A DNA stretch of 64,000 bases from Anaerolineaceae bacterium (GTDB lineage: Bacteria > Chloroflexota > Anaerolineae > Aggregatilineales > Phototrophicaceae): NCBI GenBank assembly GCA_007693385.1, contig REDR01000042.1:1-64000 (forward strand), written 5' to 3'. Both the position numbers and the translations under genes were made by a program. This document shows, one piece after another, positions 44,294-53,244 of this stretch (position 1 is the first letter of the stretch; each line of letters opens with the position of its first letter). The notes beneath the pieces are model-generated. The model made no database searches. It had not been told where the DNA came from and saw nothing but the letters and a program-made list of their open reading frames with translations.

Positions 44294-45136
44294 TCAATCG
44301 CGGTCATCGGGTGGCGTCCAACCGAACGGCGCGTCTTCGTCCATAAAATCGAGCGGGCTACGGCGCGGCGCGATAGCCGGTGTCTGGTCGTCGGCGGATG
44401 GCGCTGTGTCGGGTGCGGGCGGCGGTGGCGGGCCGGATGGCGTCTCGATCAGGTCGCGGGATAGCTCGTCCGGCGTGTTCAGCCGCCGTAAGTCTCGCGC
44501 ATAGTAGATGCGTTTGTCGCGGTTATTGTGCAGGGCAACCCGCGCCACGCCCCGCGCTAGTACATCCACCGGCATCGGCGCGATGCGCCCCATGAAGCTC
44601 CACGAAAGCGGCGGCACACTGCCCAGCAACGTCATCAACGCGAAGAACGGGGCGCGGCGCTGGCGGCGCACATACGTTAACGGGGCGCGGATGATCGTCC
44701 CGCGCACGCCAACGCGGACGATGTAGCGCTCGGCTTCGCGTTTGGATTGGATGTATGAACGGCTGAGCCATGGCGCGTAGGCGCTACTCAACAAGATCAT
44801 CTCCGGCACGCCGTCGCTGATGCACATGGCGGCGATATTGCGTGCGCTGAAGAAGTTGAGGCGATTGTGCGTCAACCCCTTGCTGGGATCAGCCACCAGA
44901 CTGCCCACCGTATTGATGACCAGCTCGTGGCCGCGTGCGCGTCCCTTCAGGCTGGCGCTATCCCATACATCCGCCGACCACCAGCGCACCCGCCGCGCCA
45001 GCACCCCCAGCCGATCCTCCGTGCCCGGACGCACCAGCAAGGTCACGTCCGCGCCTTCGGCAATCAATGCGGCGGCGATGTTGTCACCCAGAAATGTCCC
45101 GCCACCTGTCACCAGCACCCGTTTTTTGTCTGCCAT
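44294..45136 (-). CDS. NAD(P)-binding Rossmann (atypical SDR) protein
   Basis: 280-residue protein with N-terminal Rossmann motif VLVTGGGTFLGDNIAAAL (GxxGxxG form) and the atypical-SDR sequence VINTVGSL. The region MILLSSAYAPWLSRSYIQSKREAERY, with YIQSK in the place of YxxxK, is typical of NDUFA9/NAD(P)H-binding proteins of the atypical SDR group. A proline-rich, acidic C-terminal tail of about 55 residues appears unstructured. Such proteins bind nicotinamide cofactor and may be sugar-nucleotide or quinone-linked enzymes, or regulators; nothing here decides. ATG start; 30 bases from the convergent neighbour. Confidence 0.75.
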   Translation of the reverse strand: MADKKRVLVTGGGTFLGDNIAAALIAEGADVTLLVRPGTEDRLGVLARRVRWWSADVWDSASLKGRARGHELVINTVGSLVADPSKGLTHNRLNFFSARNIAAMCISDGVPEMILLSSAYAPWLSRSYIQSKREAERYIVRVGVRGTIIRAPLTYVRRQRRAPFFALMTLLGSVPPLSWSFMGRIAPMPVDVLARGVARVALHNNRDKRIYYARDLRRLNTPDELSRDLIETPSGPPPPPAPDTAPSADDQTPAIAPRRSPLDFMDEDAPFGWTPPDDRD

Positions 45137-45239
45137 AAATCCCGTTCGATGATTTCATCAGTCTGTTCGTTCGTGACGCCTATTCTAAACCGCGCCCTGA
45201 TGCACGACAACGGCGGGGGACTTGATAAATCTGTCATTT

Positions 45240-45269
45240 TTGATTAAAGTTATGCATAAGTCCTATAAA
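45240..45269 (+). promoter_or_regulatory. Candidate promoter of the recX leader
   Basis: TTGATT (45240-45245), an 18-base spacer and TATAAA (45264-45269). Together with the terminator at 45507-45536 it could define a roughly 255-base leader or small RNA upstream of recX. The rest of 45137-45506 contains no gene; it has a CTGCCC-GATACG-GGGCAG hairpin at 45292-45309. Confidence 0.45.
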
Positions 45270-45506
45270 GCGGCTGTAGGTTTTAGAATCCCTGCCCGAT
45301 ACGGGGCAGATGATGTGTGCCAACAAAAATACACGAATGTTTTCAGAATTCGTTCAGGAGCTATCGTTACGGCAGGTTATCTTTTAGGTATGTCAAAAGT
45401 CTAGTTTGTAGGCATCGTCTTTTTTAGACTCGTCTTTTCGCAGACAATATCTTGTCCTATCCGCCGTAATGGCACAACGTCATAGGTGTTGATTCCGACC
45501 ACACAG

Positions 45507-45536
45507 CCGTAATCGTGATGTCGATTGCGGTTTTTT
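45507..45536 (+). terminator. Intrinsic terminator (attenuator?) just before recX
   Basis: CCGTAATCG (45507-45515), loop TGATGT, CGATTGCGG (45522-45530), then six T. The 9-bp stem has one G-U pair. It ends 20 bases before the recX start and points the same way, so it would stop any transcript entering recX from upstream unless relieved. Confidence 0.8.
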
Positions 45537-45556
45537 GTGTTTTGCGGGGGTGTGGC

Positions 45557-46210
45557 TTGAATGTTATCACGGCTTTAGAAGTGCAGAAGCGTGATAAAAA
45601 ACGGGTGAATGTCTATCTGGATGATCGCTATGCGTTCAGCCTGACGTTGATCGAAGCCGCCAAGCTTCGCAAAGGGCAACAACTAAGCGATGAGCAAATC
45701 GCCGAATTGCGCGGTCAGGACGCGGTGCAACGCGCCGTTGACCATGCCGCCCGCTTCCTGTCCTATCGCCCGCGCAGTGTGCGCGAAGTGCGCGATAACC
45801 TCAGCAAGCGTTATGAACCTCCCACAATCGACGCCGCAATTGAGAAATTAGAATATCTAGGCTATCTGGATGACCACGCCTTCGCCCGCTATTGGGTGGA
45901 CAACCGCGACACGTTCAAGCCGCGTGGCCGCGCCGCGCTCCGCTACGAGCTACGCGGTAAAGGTCTGGCTGATGCCGTCATCGAGGCGGCGCTGGACGAC
46001 CACGACGAGCGCGACGCCGCGTACCGTGCCGCCAGCGACAAAGCGCGACGCCTGCGCGGGCTGACCGCGCCGGTCTTCCAGAACAAAATGAGCAGTTATC
46101 TGCAACGTCGCGGCTTTAGTTTTGATGTGATACGCGACGTTATCAGGCAGTTGAAAGATGAATTGGCCGCGCCGGATAGCGACTTCTTCGCGCCGGATGA
46201 CGACGAATGA
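45557..46210 (+). CDS. recX: Regulatory protein RecX
   Basis: 217-residue RecX, a helical-repeat protein that binds RecA filaments and modulates recombination. Recognisable features: VNVYLDDRYAFSL near the N-terminus, then three-helix repeats with AARFLSYRPRSVREVRDNL, LEYLGYLDDHAFARYWVDNR, RAALRYELRGKG and MSSYLQRRGFSFDVIRDVI. The start is placed at TTG 45557, six bases after GGGGG; the open frame continues 14 codons upstream through the terminator. No recA is adjacent; rny follows 56 bases later. Confidence 0.92.
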   Translation: MNVITALEVQKRDKKRVNVYLDDRYAFSLTLIEAAKLRKGQQLSDEQIAELRGQDAVQRAVDHAARFLSYRPRSVREVRDNLSKRYEPPTIDAAIEKLEYLGYLDDHAFARYWVDNRDTFKPRGRAALRYELRGKGLADAVIEAALDDHDERDAAYRAASDKARRLRGLTAPVFQNKMSSYLQRRGFSFDVIRDVIRQLKDELAAPDSDFFAPDDDE

Positions 46211-46266
46211 GGCGGCCATTAAACCGGATCGTTACCATGATAAACAAGAAAGGAGGTTGACGGGGT

Positions 46267-47847
46267 GTGCCATCGTGCCACGCCGTTAACGGTATGGGAG
46301 TAGAAACCATCTTAATCGCATTGATAGCGCTGGGTGCAGGTGTCGCGCTTGGCGTGTTTGGCCTACGCATCCGGCAGGATCGGCAAGGCCGCAACAGCCG
46401 CCAAATGGCGGAAGAAGAAGCGCGGAGTATCCGCGAGGCCGCCAAAGAGCAGTCAGCGCAGGTCGTCCGCGATGGTGAGGAGAAAGTCCGCCATCTGCAA
46501 GCCGAAACGGAGGAGACGATCAAGCGGCGGCGGCGCGACCTCGACCATGAGGAGGAGCGCTTGCAACGTCGCCGCGATGACCTCGACGCCCGCGTTGAAC
46601 GGCTGGAGCGCCGCGAGCAGACGCTCAACAAGCGCCAGAGTGCGCTTGACCGCCGCGAGAACGATGTCCGCAAGGTGGAGCAAGAGCGCCTCGCTGAACT
46701 GGACAGCAAGCTAGAAGTCATCGCGCAGATGACCCGCGACGAAGCCCGCGCCGAATTGCTACAGGCCGCCGAAAACGAGGCGCGTAACGACATCGCCCGC
46801 ATCATCCGGCAAGTGGAAGCCGAAGCCCGCGAACAGGCCGACTCCCGTGCCCGCGACATCATCGCGCTGGCCGTGCAACGGCTGGCTTCGGAGCATGTCA
46901 GCGAGATCGCGGTCAGCGTCGTGTCGCTACCCAGCGACGAGATGAAAGGGCGCATCATCGGGCGTAACGGGCGCAACATTCGCGCCTTCGAGCTAGCGAC
47001 GGGCGTCGATGTCATCGTCGATGATACGCCGGAAGCGATCACCGTCAGCAGTTTTGACCCGGTGCGCCGTGAAGTCGCCAAGCAAGCGATGACCAAACTG
47101 GTCGTTGATGGCCGCATCCATCCGGCACGCATCGAAAAGCTGGTTGATGATGCCCGCGCTGATGTCGAGCAGGTCATCAAAGAGGAGGGCGAACGCGCCG
47201 CCTATGAAGCCGGTGTGCATGGCCTGCATCCGGAAATCATGCGCTTACTCGGCGTGATGCGCTTCCGCACCAGCTACGGCCAGAACCAGCACGCGCACGC
47301 CATTGAAACCGCGCATCTGGCCGGCATGATCGCCACCGAACTCGGCGCGGATGTCACCGTCTGCAAGACCGCCGGCCTGTTGCACGATCTGGGCAAGGCG
47401 ATAGACCACGAGATCGAAGGCACGCACGCGCTGATCGGCGCGGATTTCGCGAGGCGGCACGGCGTCAAAGACGAGCGCATCATCAACGCTATCGCCGCGC
47501 ATCATCACGAAGTCCCGCATGAGTGCGTCGAGGCGCTGATCGTCGAGGCGGCGGATGCCATCTCCGGCGCGAGGCCGGGCGCACGGCGCGAGAGTCTGGA
47601 CGCTTACATCAAGCGCGTCAAGATGCTGGAAGACATCGCCAACAGCTTTGACGGCGTGGAATACAGCTACGCGCTACAGGCCGGACGCGAAGTGCGAATC
47701 ATCGTGCGCCCCGATACCGTCGATGATCTATCCGCGATCCGGCTAGCCCGCGACATCGCCCGCCAGATCGAGGAGACGATGCAGTATCCCGGCCAGATCA
47801 AAGTGCATATCATCCGCGAGACTCGCGCCGTCGATTACGCTAAATAA
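46267..47847 (+). CDS. rny: Ribonuclease Y
   Basis: 526-residue membrane-anchored endoribonuclease that initiates mRNA decay. A membrane helix lies at about residues 13-34. A long charged coiled coil (about 45-200, rich in Arg/Glu/Gln) follows. The KH domain is near 215-280 (MKGRIIGRNGRNIRAFE), and the HD domain is 335-430 with HAIETAHLAGMIA and LLHDLGKAIDHEIEGTH. Start GTG at 46267 lies ten bases after a perfect AGGAGG; ATG at 46294 is the alternative and begins right at the membrane helix. The stop codon overlaps the next gene's ATG in TAATG, indicating coupling. Confidence 0.96.
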   Translation: MPSCHAVNGMGVETILIALIALGAGVALGVFGLRIRQDRQGRNSRQMAEEEARSIREAAKEQSAQVVRDGEEKVRHLQAETEETIKRRRRDLDHEEERLQRRRDDLDARVERLERREQTLNKRQSALDRRENDVRKVEQERLAELDSKLEVIAQMTRDEARAELLQAAENEARNDIARIIRQVEAEAREQADSRARDIIALAVQRLASEHVSEIAVSVVSLPSDEMKGRIIGRNGRNIRAFELATGVDVIVDDTPEAITVSSFDPVRREVAKQAMTKLVVDGRIHPARIEKLVDDARADVEQVIKEEGERAAYEAGVHGLHPEIMRLLGVMRFRTSYGQNQHAHAIETAHLAGMIATELGADVTVCKTAGLLHDLGKAIDHEIEGTHALIGADFARRHGVKDERIINAIAAHHHEVPHECVEALIVEAADAISGARPGARRESLDAYIKRVKMLEDIANSFDGVEYSYALQAGREVRIIVRPDTVDDLSAIRLARDIARQIEETMQYPGQIKVHIIRETRAVDYAK

Positions 47848-48623
47848 TGTCGCGCCATATTCACCGCTATGATTCATCATCACGATCAGCACGCCGCCCG
47901 AACAGAGGTCTGTTCGGGTTTGGCTGTGTGTTCATCACCGGCCTGCTGAGCATCACCGCGTTTCTTCTGCTGTATGTGTCCGGCGTGCTGGTGCCGCTGG
48001 TCTTTGGCGTGCTGGGCGTGGAGCGCGTCGGCGATACCCGCGACCTGTTCGACGCCCGCGCCATCCGGCCAACGCTGGCCGTCGTCGATCCGGTCACGCC
48101 ACCGCGTCAGGTGGTGGTTGATCTGGGGCGGCTCGGTCAGCAGACGGTCAACATCGAATCGCGAGAATATCAGATCGTGACCGGCGCGGGCGCTCAGACC
48201 GCCACCGCCACATTCAGCGAGTCCGCACTGATGGCGATCTGCCGTGAGCGCTCGCCGTTGTGCCGTAGCGGGGACGGGCAATTCCGCAACATCGACATTG
48301 ACCTGCGGGCGGGTGGGGCGGTGGTCTACGCGGACGCCTTCACCGGCTTCGGCTGGCAACGGGCGGGAATCGTGCTACAGGTCGAGCCGACCACCGGCAC
48401 ATCGTTCACCGTGACCGGCGTGGACGTGCTGGGCACGACGTACAGCCCGCGCAGTCTGCCGTTCGGTCTGGGCGATACGCTGGGCGATCTGGTCGTCGAG
48501 ATCGAGCGTGAAGGCAACGCCATCCTGCGCGATCTGGCGATTCAGGCGGGCGGGGATCGTTACCGCCTGCATAGTATCTCGGTGGACGACAACTATCTGA
48601 CGCTGAATTTACGCGGGCGTTGA
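47847..48623 (+). CDS. Membrane-anchored protein of unknown function (LmeA-like?)
   Basis: 258-residue protein with a basic N-terminus, one membrane helix (about residues 24-50, FGCVFITGLLSITAFLLLYVSGVLV) and an extracytoplasmic beta-rich domain. The alternation of strands in VNIESREYQIVTGAG, ATATFSESALMAIC, RNIDIDLRAGGAVVYADA and RLHSISVDDNYLTLNLRGR recalls LmeA/DUF2993-type lipid-binding proteins, but this is only a resemblance. It is translationally coupled to rny through a one-base stop/start overlap. Confidence 0.6.
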   Translation: MSRHIHRYDSSSRSARRPNRGLFGFGCVFITGLLSITAFLLLYVSGVLVPLVFGVLGVERVGDTRDLFDARAIRPTLAVVDPVTPPRQVVVDLGRLGQQTVNIESREYQIVTGAGAQTATATFSESALMAICRERSPLCRSGDGQFRNIDIDLRAGGAVVYADAFTGFGWQRAGIVLQVEPTTGTSFTVTGVDVLGTTYSPRSLPFGLGDTLGDLVVEIEREGNAILRDLAIQAGGDRYRLHSISVDDNYLTLNLRGR

Positions 48624-48649
48624 TCGCCTGCAAAAGGGGAGAATCGGCC

Positions 48650-49498
48650 ATGAAAAAGGCTATAGTGACCGGCGCGGATGGCCTGCTGGGGCGGCGTGTC
48701 GTCGCCGCGCTACGCGCCGCAGATTATGATGTGACCGGCGTTGATCTCGATACGCTGGACATCACCGACTTCGCGGCGGTGCGCCGGATGTTTGCCGACA
48801 TCGCGCCCGACATCGCGATCAATTGCGCGGCGTGGACGGATGTAGACGGGTGCGCCCGCGATCCAGAACGCGCCTTGCGCGTCAACGGTTACGGCGCTCA
48901 GAATGTCGCTGTCGCCTCCGCGCTGGTATCCTCCGCCGTCGTGCAGATCAGCTCCAATGAGGTATTTGACGGCCAGCAGACCGCCCCGTACCGCGAATAT
49001 GACGACACCCGCGCCGCCAATCCCTACGGCTATAGCAAGCTGACCGCCGAGCGCGGCGTGGTCGCGGTCAACCCGCGTCATTTCATCGTGCGGACGGCGT
49101 GGCTATTCGACGAGAACGGGCGCAATTTCATCCACGCGATCCTCAACGCCGCCCAAAGCGGCAAGCCTTTGCGCGTCGTCACCGATGAGGTCGCCACGCC
49201 GACATATAATGTCGATCTGGCGACGGCGCTGGTCGCGCTGGTCGATAGCGGGCGGTATGGCGTCTATCACCTGACCAACGGCGGCGCGTGTTCGCGCTAT
49301 GATTTTGCGCGGCATGTGCTGGATTGCGCCGGATGGCACGACACGCCGATCACGCCGATCACGTTGGCTGATTGGCCGCGAGATAGCACGCCGCCACCCC
49401 ATGCGGTCTTAGCCAATACCAGCGCCGCCGCCATCGGCATCACCCTGCGCGATTGGCAATCCGCCGTCGCTGATTTTGTGCGCCAGCACGCGCCCTAG
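48650..49498 (+). CDS. rmlD: dTDP-4-dehydrorhamnose reductase
   Basis: 282-residue SDR enzyme that reduces dTDP-4-keto-rhamnose to dTDP-rhamnose with NAD(P)H. It has the N-terminal VTGADGLLGRRVVAALR, NCAAWTDVDGCARDPERALRVN, ISSNEVFDGQQTAPYREYD (STDYVFDG-like), the catalytic YGYSK and RTAWLFDENGRNF; this is the RmlD pattern. ATG at 48650 follows AAGGGGAG by eight bases; the open frame runs ten codons upstream into the previous gene. It is far from rmlA and rmlB at 12.5-15.5 kb. Its stop overlaps the convergent gene's stop within CTAG. Confidence 0.92.
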   Translation: MKKAIVTGADGLLGRRVVAALRAADYDVTGVDLDTLDITDFAAVRRMFADIAPDIAINCAAWTDVDGCARDPERALRVNGYGAQNVAVASALVSSAVVQISSNEVFDGQQTAPYREYDDTRAANPYGYSKLTAERGVVAVNPRHFIVRTAWLFDENGRNFIHAILNAAQSGKPLRVVTDEVATPTYNVDLATALVALVDSGRYGVYHLTNGGACSRYDFARHVLDCAGWHDTPITPITLADWPRDSTPPPHAVLANTSAAAIGITLRDWQSAVADFVRQHAP

Positions 49499-49938
49499 TC
49501 ATCATCGCCCGCGCCCAACAACATGACCGGCGCTTGCGGGGTGATGAAATTCGCCGGAATCTGAATCTCGCCGTTCAGGTTGGCGATGTGCAGGTCGCAC
49601 GCCTCTAGCTTGAGGATGGTGTGCGCGTCGTAGGGCAAGCGCACCTCAAATATCGCGCTGGATAGCGTGCCGATGACGGCGCGGCGTTTGGCGGCCACGT
49701 ACACGCCGACCTCATCGTGTTCGGCCAGCACGCGCCAGCCGAACGCGCCATTCAAGCGCGTGGTCACTTCGATCAACGGCTTAACCCACCGGATAATCTG
49801 CACGGTGGCGCTCTCCGTCCGCAGATAAAATGTGGTGGCGGGCGCGGCGGCGAAGTGATAGGTGCGCGTGTGGCGGGCGATGTCGCGCACCGTGCCCGCC
49901 GCGTTCAGCAGTTGCCACATGCGGTTAACTTGATGCAT
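49495..49938 (-). CDS. Beta-rich protein of unknown function
   Basis: 147-residue protein without signal peptide. The sequence alternates short strands (TRTYHFAAAPATTFYLRTESATVQI, WRVLAEHDEVGVYVAAK, AIFEVRLP, LEACDLHIANLNGEIQIP). This is reminiscent of DUF4097-type right-handed beta structures, but no family can be named. The start overlaps the end of the alpha/beta-hydrolase gene by 14 bases, so it is its operon partner. Confidence 0.6.
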   Translation of the reverse strand: MHQVNRMWQLLNAAGTVRDIARHTRTYHFAAAPATTFYLRTESATVQIIRWVKPLIEVTTRLNGAFGWRVLAEHDEVGVYVAAKRRAVIGTLSSAIFEVRLPYDAHTILKLEACDLHIANLNGEIQIPANFITPQAPVMLLGAGDDD

Positions 49939-50719
49939 CAGTCGTCCCCCGTATCACCGCGCTATCCAGCCATTGACCGACGACGCTCGCCACCTTTTGC
50001 GGCTGTTCCAGCGCCATCATGTGGCCGCCGTTGCTGATCGTGACCAGTTGCGCGTGCGGGATGTTTTGCGCCAGATATTCGCCGAATTTGTGCGGCGTCA
50101 TCAGGTCGGCGCTTCCGGCGAAGATCAGCGCGGGGGCGCGGATGCCGCCCAACTGCTCGCGGATGTCGAACGAATCGCACGCCAGATAATCGCCGTAGAT
50201 CACATCGGCGGGCGTGTTCATCAGGCCGTGATAGGCGTTCTCTTTGGCGTCCGGCGGCGCGGGATCAGCCCAAATCCAATCCTGCAACAGCGTGACGACA
50301 TCCGCCTTTTGCTCGCGCACGCGGTTGAGGATGTCGGGATGTACGCGCAACTTCGCGCCGGTGCCGATCAAGATGATGCCGCGTGTGCGCTCCGGCGCGA
50401 TCAACGCGACGGTCTGCGCGATGCCGCCGCCCATGCTATGCCCGCAGATGATCGCCTCTTTGATTTCCAGCGCATCCATCAGCGCCAGCACCACCCGCGC
50501 ATAATCGAGGATGTCGCTTCTGCCGGGCGACGGGCTGTTACCGTGTCCCGGCAGGTCGAGCGCAATCGCGTTGGCGGCGGGCAAGCGGCGCAATTCCGGC
50601 GGCCAATCCAGCCGCGAGCCGCCCGCCCCGTGTACGAAGATGACCGGCGTCCGCGTGGAATCCGCTTTGCGGTGATCGGCGTAATAGAGCTGACCTTCGT
50701 TTGTCGCAATATATGGCAT
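49925..50719 (-). CDS. Alpha/beta-fold hydrolase
   Basis: 264-residue alpha/beta-hydrolase. It has VIFVHGAGGSRLDW (oxyanion hole), ALDLPGHGNS, the nucleophile elbow CGHSMGGGIAQ (Ser), the acid in FAGSADLMTPHK and the His in ISNGGHMMALEQP. This layout is shared by 3-oxoadipate enol-lactonase, haloperoxidase-like and esterase enzymes, so the reaction cannot be fixed. Cytoplasmic. Cotranscribed with a small beta-rich protein. About 140 bases separate it from the divergent PopT gene. Confidence 0.85.
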   Translation of the reverse strand: MPYIATNEGQLYYADHRKADSTRTPVIFVHGAGGSRLDWPPELRRLPAANAIALDLPGHGNSPSPGRSDILDYARVVLALMDALEIKEAIICGHSMGGGIAQTVALIAPERTRGIILIGTGAKLRVHPDILNRVREQKADVVTLLQDWIWADPAPPDAKENAYHGLMNTPADVIYGDYLACDSFDIREQLGGIRAPALIFAGSADLMTPHKFGEYLAQNIPHAQLVTISNGGHMMALEQPQKVASVVGQWLDSAVIRGTTDASS

Positions 50720-50860
50720 GAGCTTTTTGCCTCATAACAATCATCTGCCATTGATTTTAACGCACTTCGCGTAACCATTCGAATGACCATTGACGCTTAG
50801 CCCGCACTCGTGCAAGATTCGCGCATTATACATATACCGCGATGGAGTGGTTATCTCATT

Positions 50861-52030
50861 ATGAGCGATCAGACGCACCAGATTCAAGAAGATTTATCCA
50901 AACCGCAAAGCATCCGCGAGTATCTGCGGCTGTATTTTAGCGGCTTTGTGATGGGCGCCGCCGATGTCGTGCCCGGTGTTTCCGGCGGGACGATGGCCTT
51001 TATTCTGGGCGTTTACGCCACGCTGATTAACGCCATTAAATCAGTCAATCTCGATTCAATCCGCGCCGCCCTGCGCTTTGACATCCGGCGCGTGCTGGAA
51101 ATCGTGCCGTATCGGTTCATACTGGCGCTTCTGCTGGGCATCGCTAGCGCGGTCATCCTGCTGGCGAATTTGTTACACACCCTGCTAGAAGAACAGCCGA
51201 CATTCATATTCGCCTTTTTCGGCGGGTTGATCGTCGCGTCGATTGTGGCGATTGGCGTCAAGGTGCGCTGGTCGCCGGTGGCGATGGCCGCCCTGCTGGT
51301 CGCGGCTGTTTTCGCCTTTGTGCTGACCGGCTTCAGCGCGGGCGGCGCTGATCCGGTGGGCGAGATGATCGACGCGGTGCGCTTCGGCACTGAGGAAGAC
51401 ATCACGCGGGCGGAAGCCGGACTCATCACCGCGCTGACTCAAGCCGAGTACCCGTCGCCATCCGACGAAGTGGCCGCATTTCAGGCCGCCATCCAATCCG
51501 GCGAAGGGCAGAAGCTATTCAAAGATGCGTTCGACGAAGCGCTGTATGTACCATCCGGGACGCTGATGCTGTTCTTCAGTGGCGCGATTGCCATTTGCGC
51601 CATGATCTTGCCCGGCATCTCCGGCTCGTTCATCCTGCTGATTTTAGGGCAGTACACGGTGGCGATTGGCGCGGTCAAGACGTTTGATCTGGTGACGATT
51701 GGCACGCTAGGCGCGGGCGCGGTGATCGGGTTGGTCCTGTTCTCCCGCGTGCTGAGCTGGCTATTGAAGCACTACGAAAACGTGACGATTGCCGCGCTGG
51801 TCGGCTTCATGCTCGGCTCGATGCGCTTGATCGTGTCCGAAGCGAACGCCGGTGTGCGCGTGGTCAGCGATAGCGGCCAACTGGCGGGCGGCCAATGGCT
51901 GATGGTGGTCGGGCTGGTCGCGTTCGGCTTCTTGCTGGTCAGCTTTTTGGATCATCTGCAATCGCGGGCGAATCCGGTTTTCGCGTGGGTGTGGAAGCCG
52001 CGCCCCGCCGAAAACACAAGCGGAGACTAA
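50861..52030 (+). CDS. DUF368 polyprenyl-phosphate transporter (PopT-like)
   Basis: 389-residue polytopic membrane protein of the DUF368 family, some members of which have been reported to flip undecaprenyl phosphate back across the membrane for reuse in cell-wall and polysaccharide synthesis. The hallmark is FVMGAADVVPGVSGGTMAFILG near residue 30, and a second copy-like motif, MILPGISGSFILLILGQY, lies in the second half. An insertion of about 75 mostly polar residues (roughly 165-235) separates the two halves. ATG at 50861 with GGAGTGG upstream. The Wzz-like gene starts eight bases after the stop, suggesting a shared role in polymer export. Confidence 0.85.
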   Translation: MSDQTHQIQEDLSKPQSIREYLRLYFSGFVMGAADVVPGVSGGTMAFILGVYATLINAIKSVNLDSIRAALRFDIRRVLEIVPYRFILALLLGIASAVILLANLLHTLLEEQPTFIFAFFGGLIVASIVAIGVKVRWSPVAMAALLVAAVFAFVLTGFSAGGADPVGEMIDAVRFGTEEDITRAEAGLITALTQAEYPSPSDEVAAFQAAIQSGEGQKLFKDAFDEALYVPSGTLMLFFSGAIAICAMILPGISGSFILLILGQYTVAIGAVKTFDLVTIGTLGAGAVIGLVLFSRVLSWLLKHYENVTIAALVGFMLGSMRLIVSEANAGVRVVSDSGQLAGGQWLMVVGLVAFGFLLVSFLDHLQSRANPVFAWVWKPRPAENTSGD

Positions 52031-52037
52031 GCGACGC

Positions 52038-52712
52038 ATGGAATTAAAGCTCCTGTTGAAATTGGTCAGGCGGCGGTGGTGGCTGGTCGCTGTGCCGTTG
52101 GCGCTGGTGGCGGCTTTCGTCGCCCCGGATTTACTGCCGGATGGCACCGCGACGACGGGCGGCCATACCGTGACGTTCCGCTACACGGCGGGGCAAGAGC
52201 GCGGCGCGTTCGATGGGCTGGAAGGCGATTTGCAGGACGTGTGGGAGGCGTCGTTCAAGCTGGTGGAGGCCATCGCCGCGTGGACGCGCACCGGCACATT
52301 CCGCGCTGAAATCGCGGGCACGCTCGACTCTCCCGACGACATCGGCGGGCTAGCCATCGTCTCGGATAGCGCCCGCGCCATCGGCCAGATCACGCTCGGC
52401 TGGCCGGGCACGGCGGACGAACTCAACGACATCACGCGGGCGGTGATCGCCGCTTTGCAGGCCGGTCATGCTGATTATTTCGCGCCGCAACTGGGCGGCC
52501 AGCCCGCACAGATCATCCTGCTGGACGATCCGCACATCGTCGCCGCGCCGCCCCCGTTGACCAACCGCTTCGCGCCGTTTTTGCGGCTGGGGGTGGCGCT
52601 GTTTCTCGGTCTGGCGCTGGTCTTCTTCGCCGATTACATGGATTCGTCGGTGCGCGAGCGCGAAGACCTGCGGCGGTTGGGCGTGCCGGTGGTCGGCGAC
52701 ATCCCGCGTTAG
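52038..52712 (+). CDS. Wzz-like polysaccharide chain-length protein
   Basis: 224-residue protein with two membrane helices (about residues 14-32 and 180-205) around an extracytoplasmic domain, in the topology of Wzz-type copolymerases. The N-terminus MELKLLLKLVRRRWWLVAVP and the C-terminal VREREDLRRLGVPVVGDIP, which resembles the region just before the kinase in fused Wzc proteins, support this. No BY-kinase gene is adjacent here. Overlap or spacing with the PopT-like gene (eight bases) suggests cotranscription. A second Wzz-like protein is encoded at 10465. Confidence 0.75.
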   Translation: MELKLLLKLVRRRWWLVAVPLALVAAFVAPDLLPDGTATTGGHTVTFRYTAGQERGAFDGLEGDLQDVWEASFKLVEAIAAWTRTGTFRAEIAGTLDSPDDIGGLAIVSDSARAIGQITLGWPGTADELNDITRAVIAALQAGHADYFAPQLGGQPAQIILLDDPHIVAAPPPLTNRFAPFLRLGVALFLGLALVFFADYMDSSVREREDLRRLGVPVVGDIPR

Positions 52713-52727
52713 CGCGATAGGCGGGGA

Positions 52728-52988
52728 TTATGCCTGCTCGCGCTCCTGCGTGTGGAAGTACCACGCGACGGCTAGCGTCGCAATCGCCATCACCGCGCCG
52801 ATAATCAGCCCGAAGATGACGCCCTGCAAGGCGACATCTACCCGTTGCAACAGGAATAAAATCATCGTGATGCTACACGCCATAATGCCGAATCCGGCCA
52901 CCATGCCCACCGGCGCTAGTTCACGCCGCACCCCGAGATAGATGCCGACGATGCTCACCGCGAATAGCAGAAAAAAAATGATGTCCAT
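52728..52988 (-). CDS. Small three-helix membrane protein
   Basis: 86-residue hydrophobic protein with about three membrane segments (residues 2-19, 27-46 and 53-77) and a short charged tail HTQEREQA. No family recognised. Convergent with the Wzz-like gene, 15 bases from its stop. A long even hydrophobic pattern with a clear ATG supports coding. Confidence 0.55.
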   Translation of the reverse strand: MDIIFFLLFAVSIVGIYLGVRRELAPVGMVAGFGIMACSITMILFLLQRVDVALQGVIFGLIIGAVMAIATLAVAWYFHTQEREQA

Positions 52989-53064
52989 ATTTTTTAACCC
53001 TTAAAAACCGTCGTTTGTTATGGCGATTGACGGCCAATGATACATAACCGTAACCACCAATCGC

Positions 53065-53092
53065 TTGACGTTTTCTTATGCGCTGTTAAAAT
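53065..53092 (+). promoter_or_regulatory. Strong promoter upstream of the 53245 gene
   Basis: TTGACG (53065-53070), a 16-base spacer and TGTTAAAAT (extended -10; hexamer 53087-53092). The transcript would carry a leader of roughly 145 bases before the start codon. Within it, ATCGCA/TGCGAT and CCTCA/TGAGG pairings are possible. Confidence 0.65.
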
Positions 53093-53244
53093 ACCGTTTG
53101 TAGTCGCGGAATCGACGCCTCAATGTAGCCTGTTCCCCCGCGCTATCGCACAGTGATTTCTCTGCGATTGTATCTGAGGGGGGTAAAACATACAAGCGGG
53201 GCGATTTTTTCATCAGCGCTATAACTAACAAAAGGATTTTTAGC

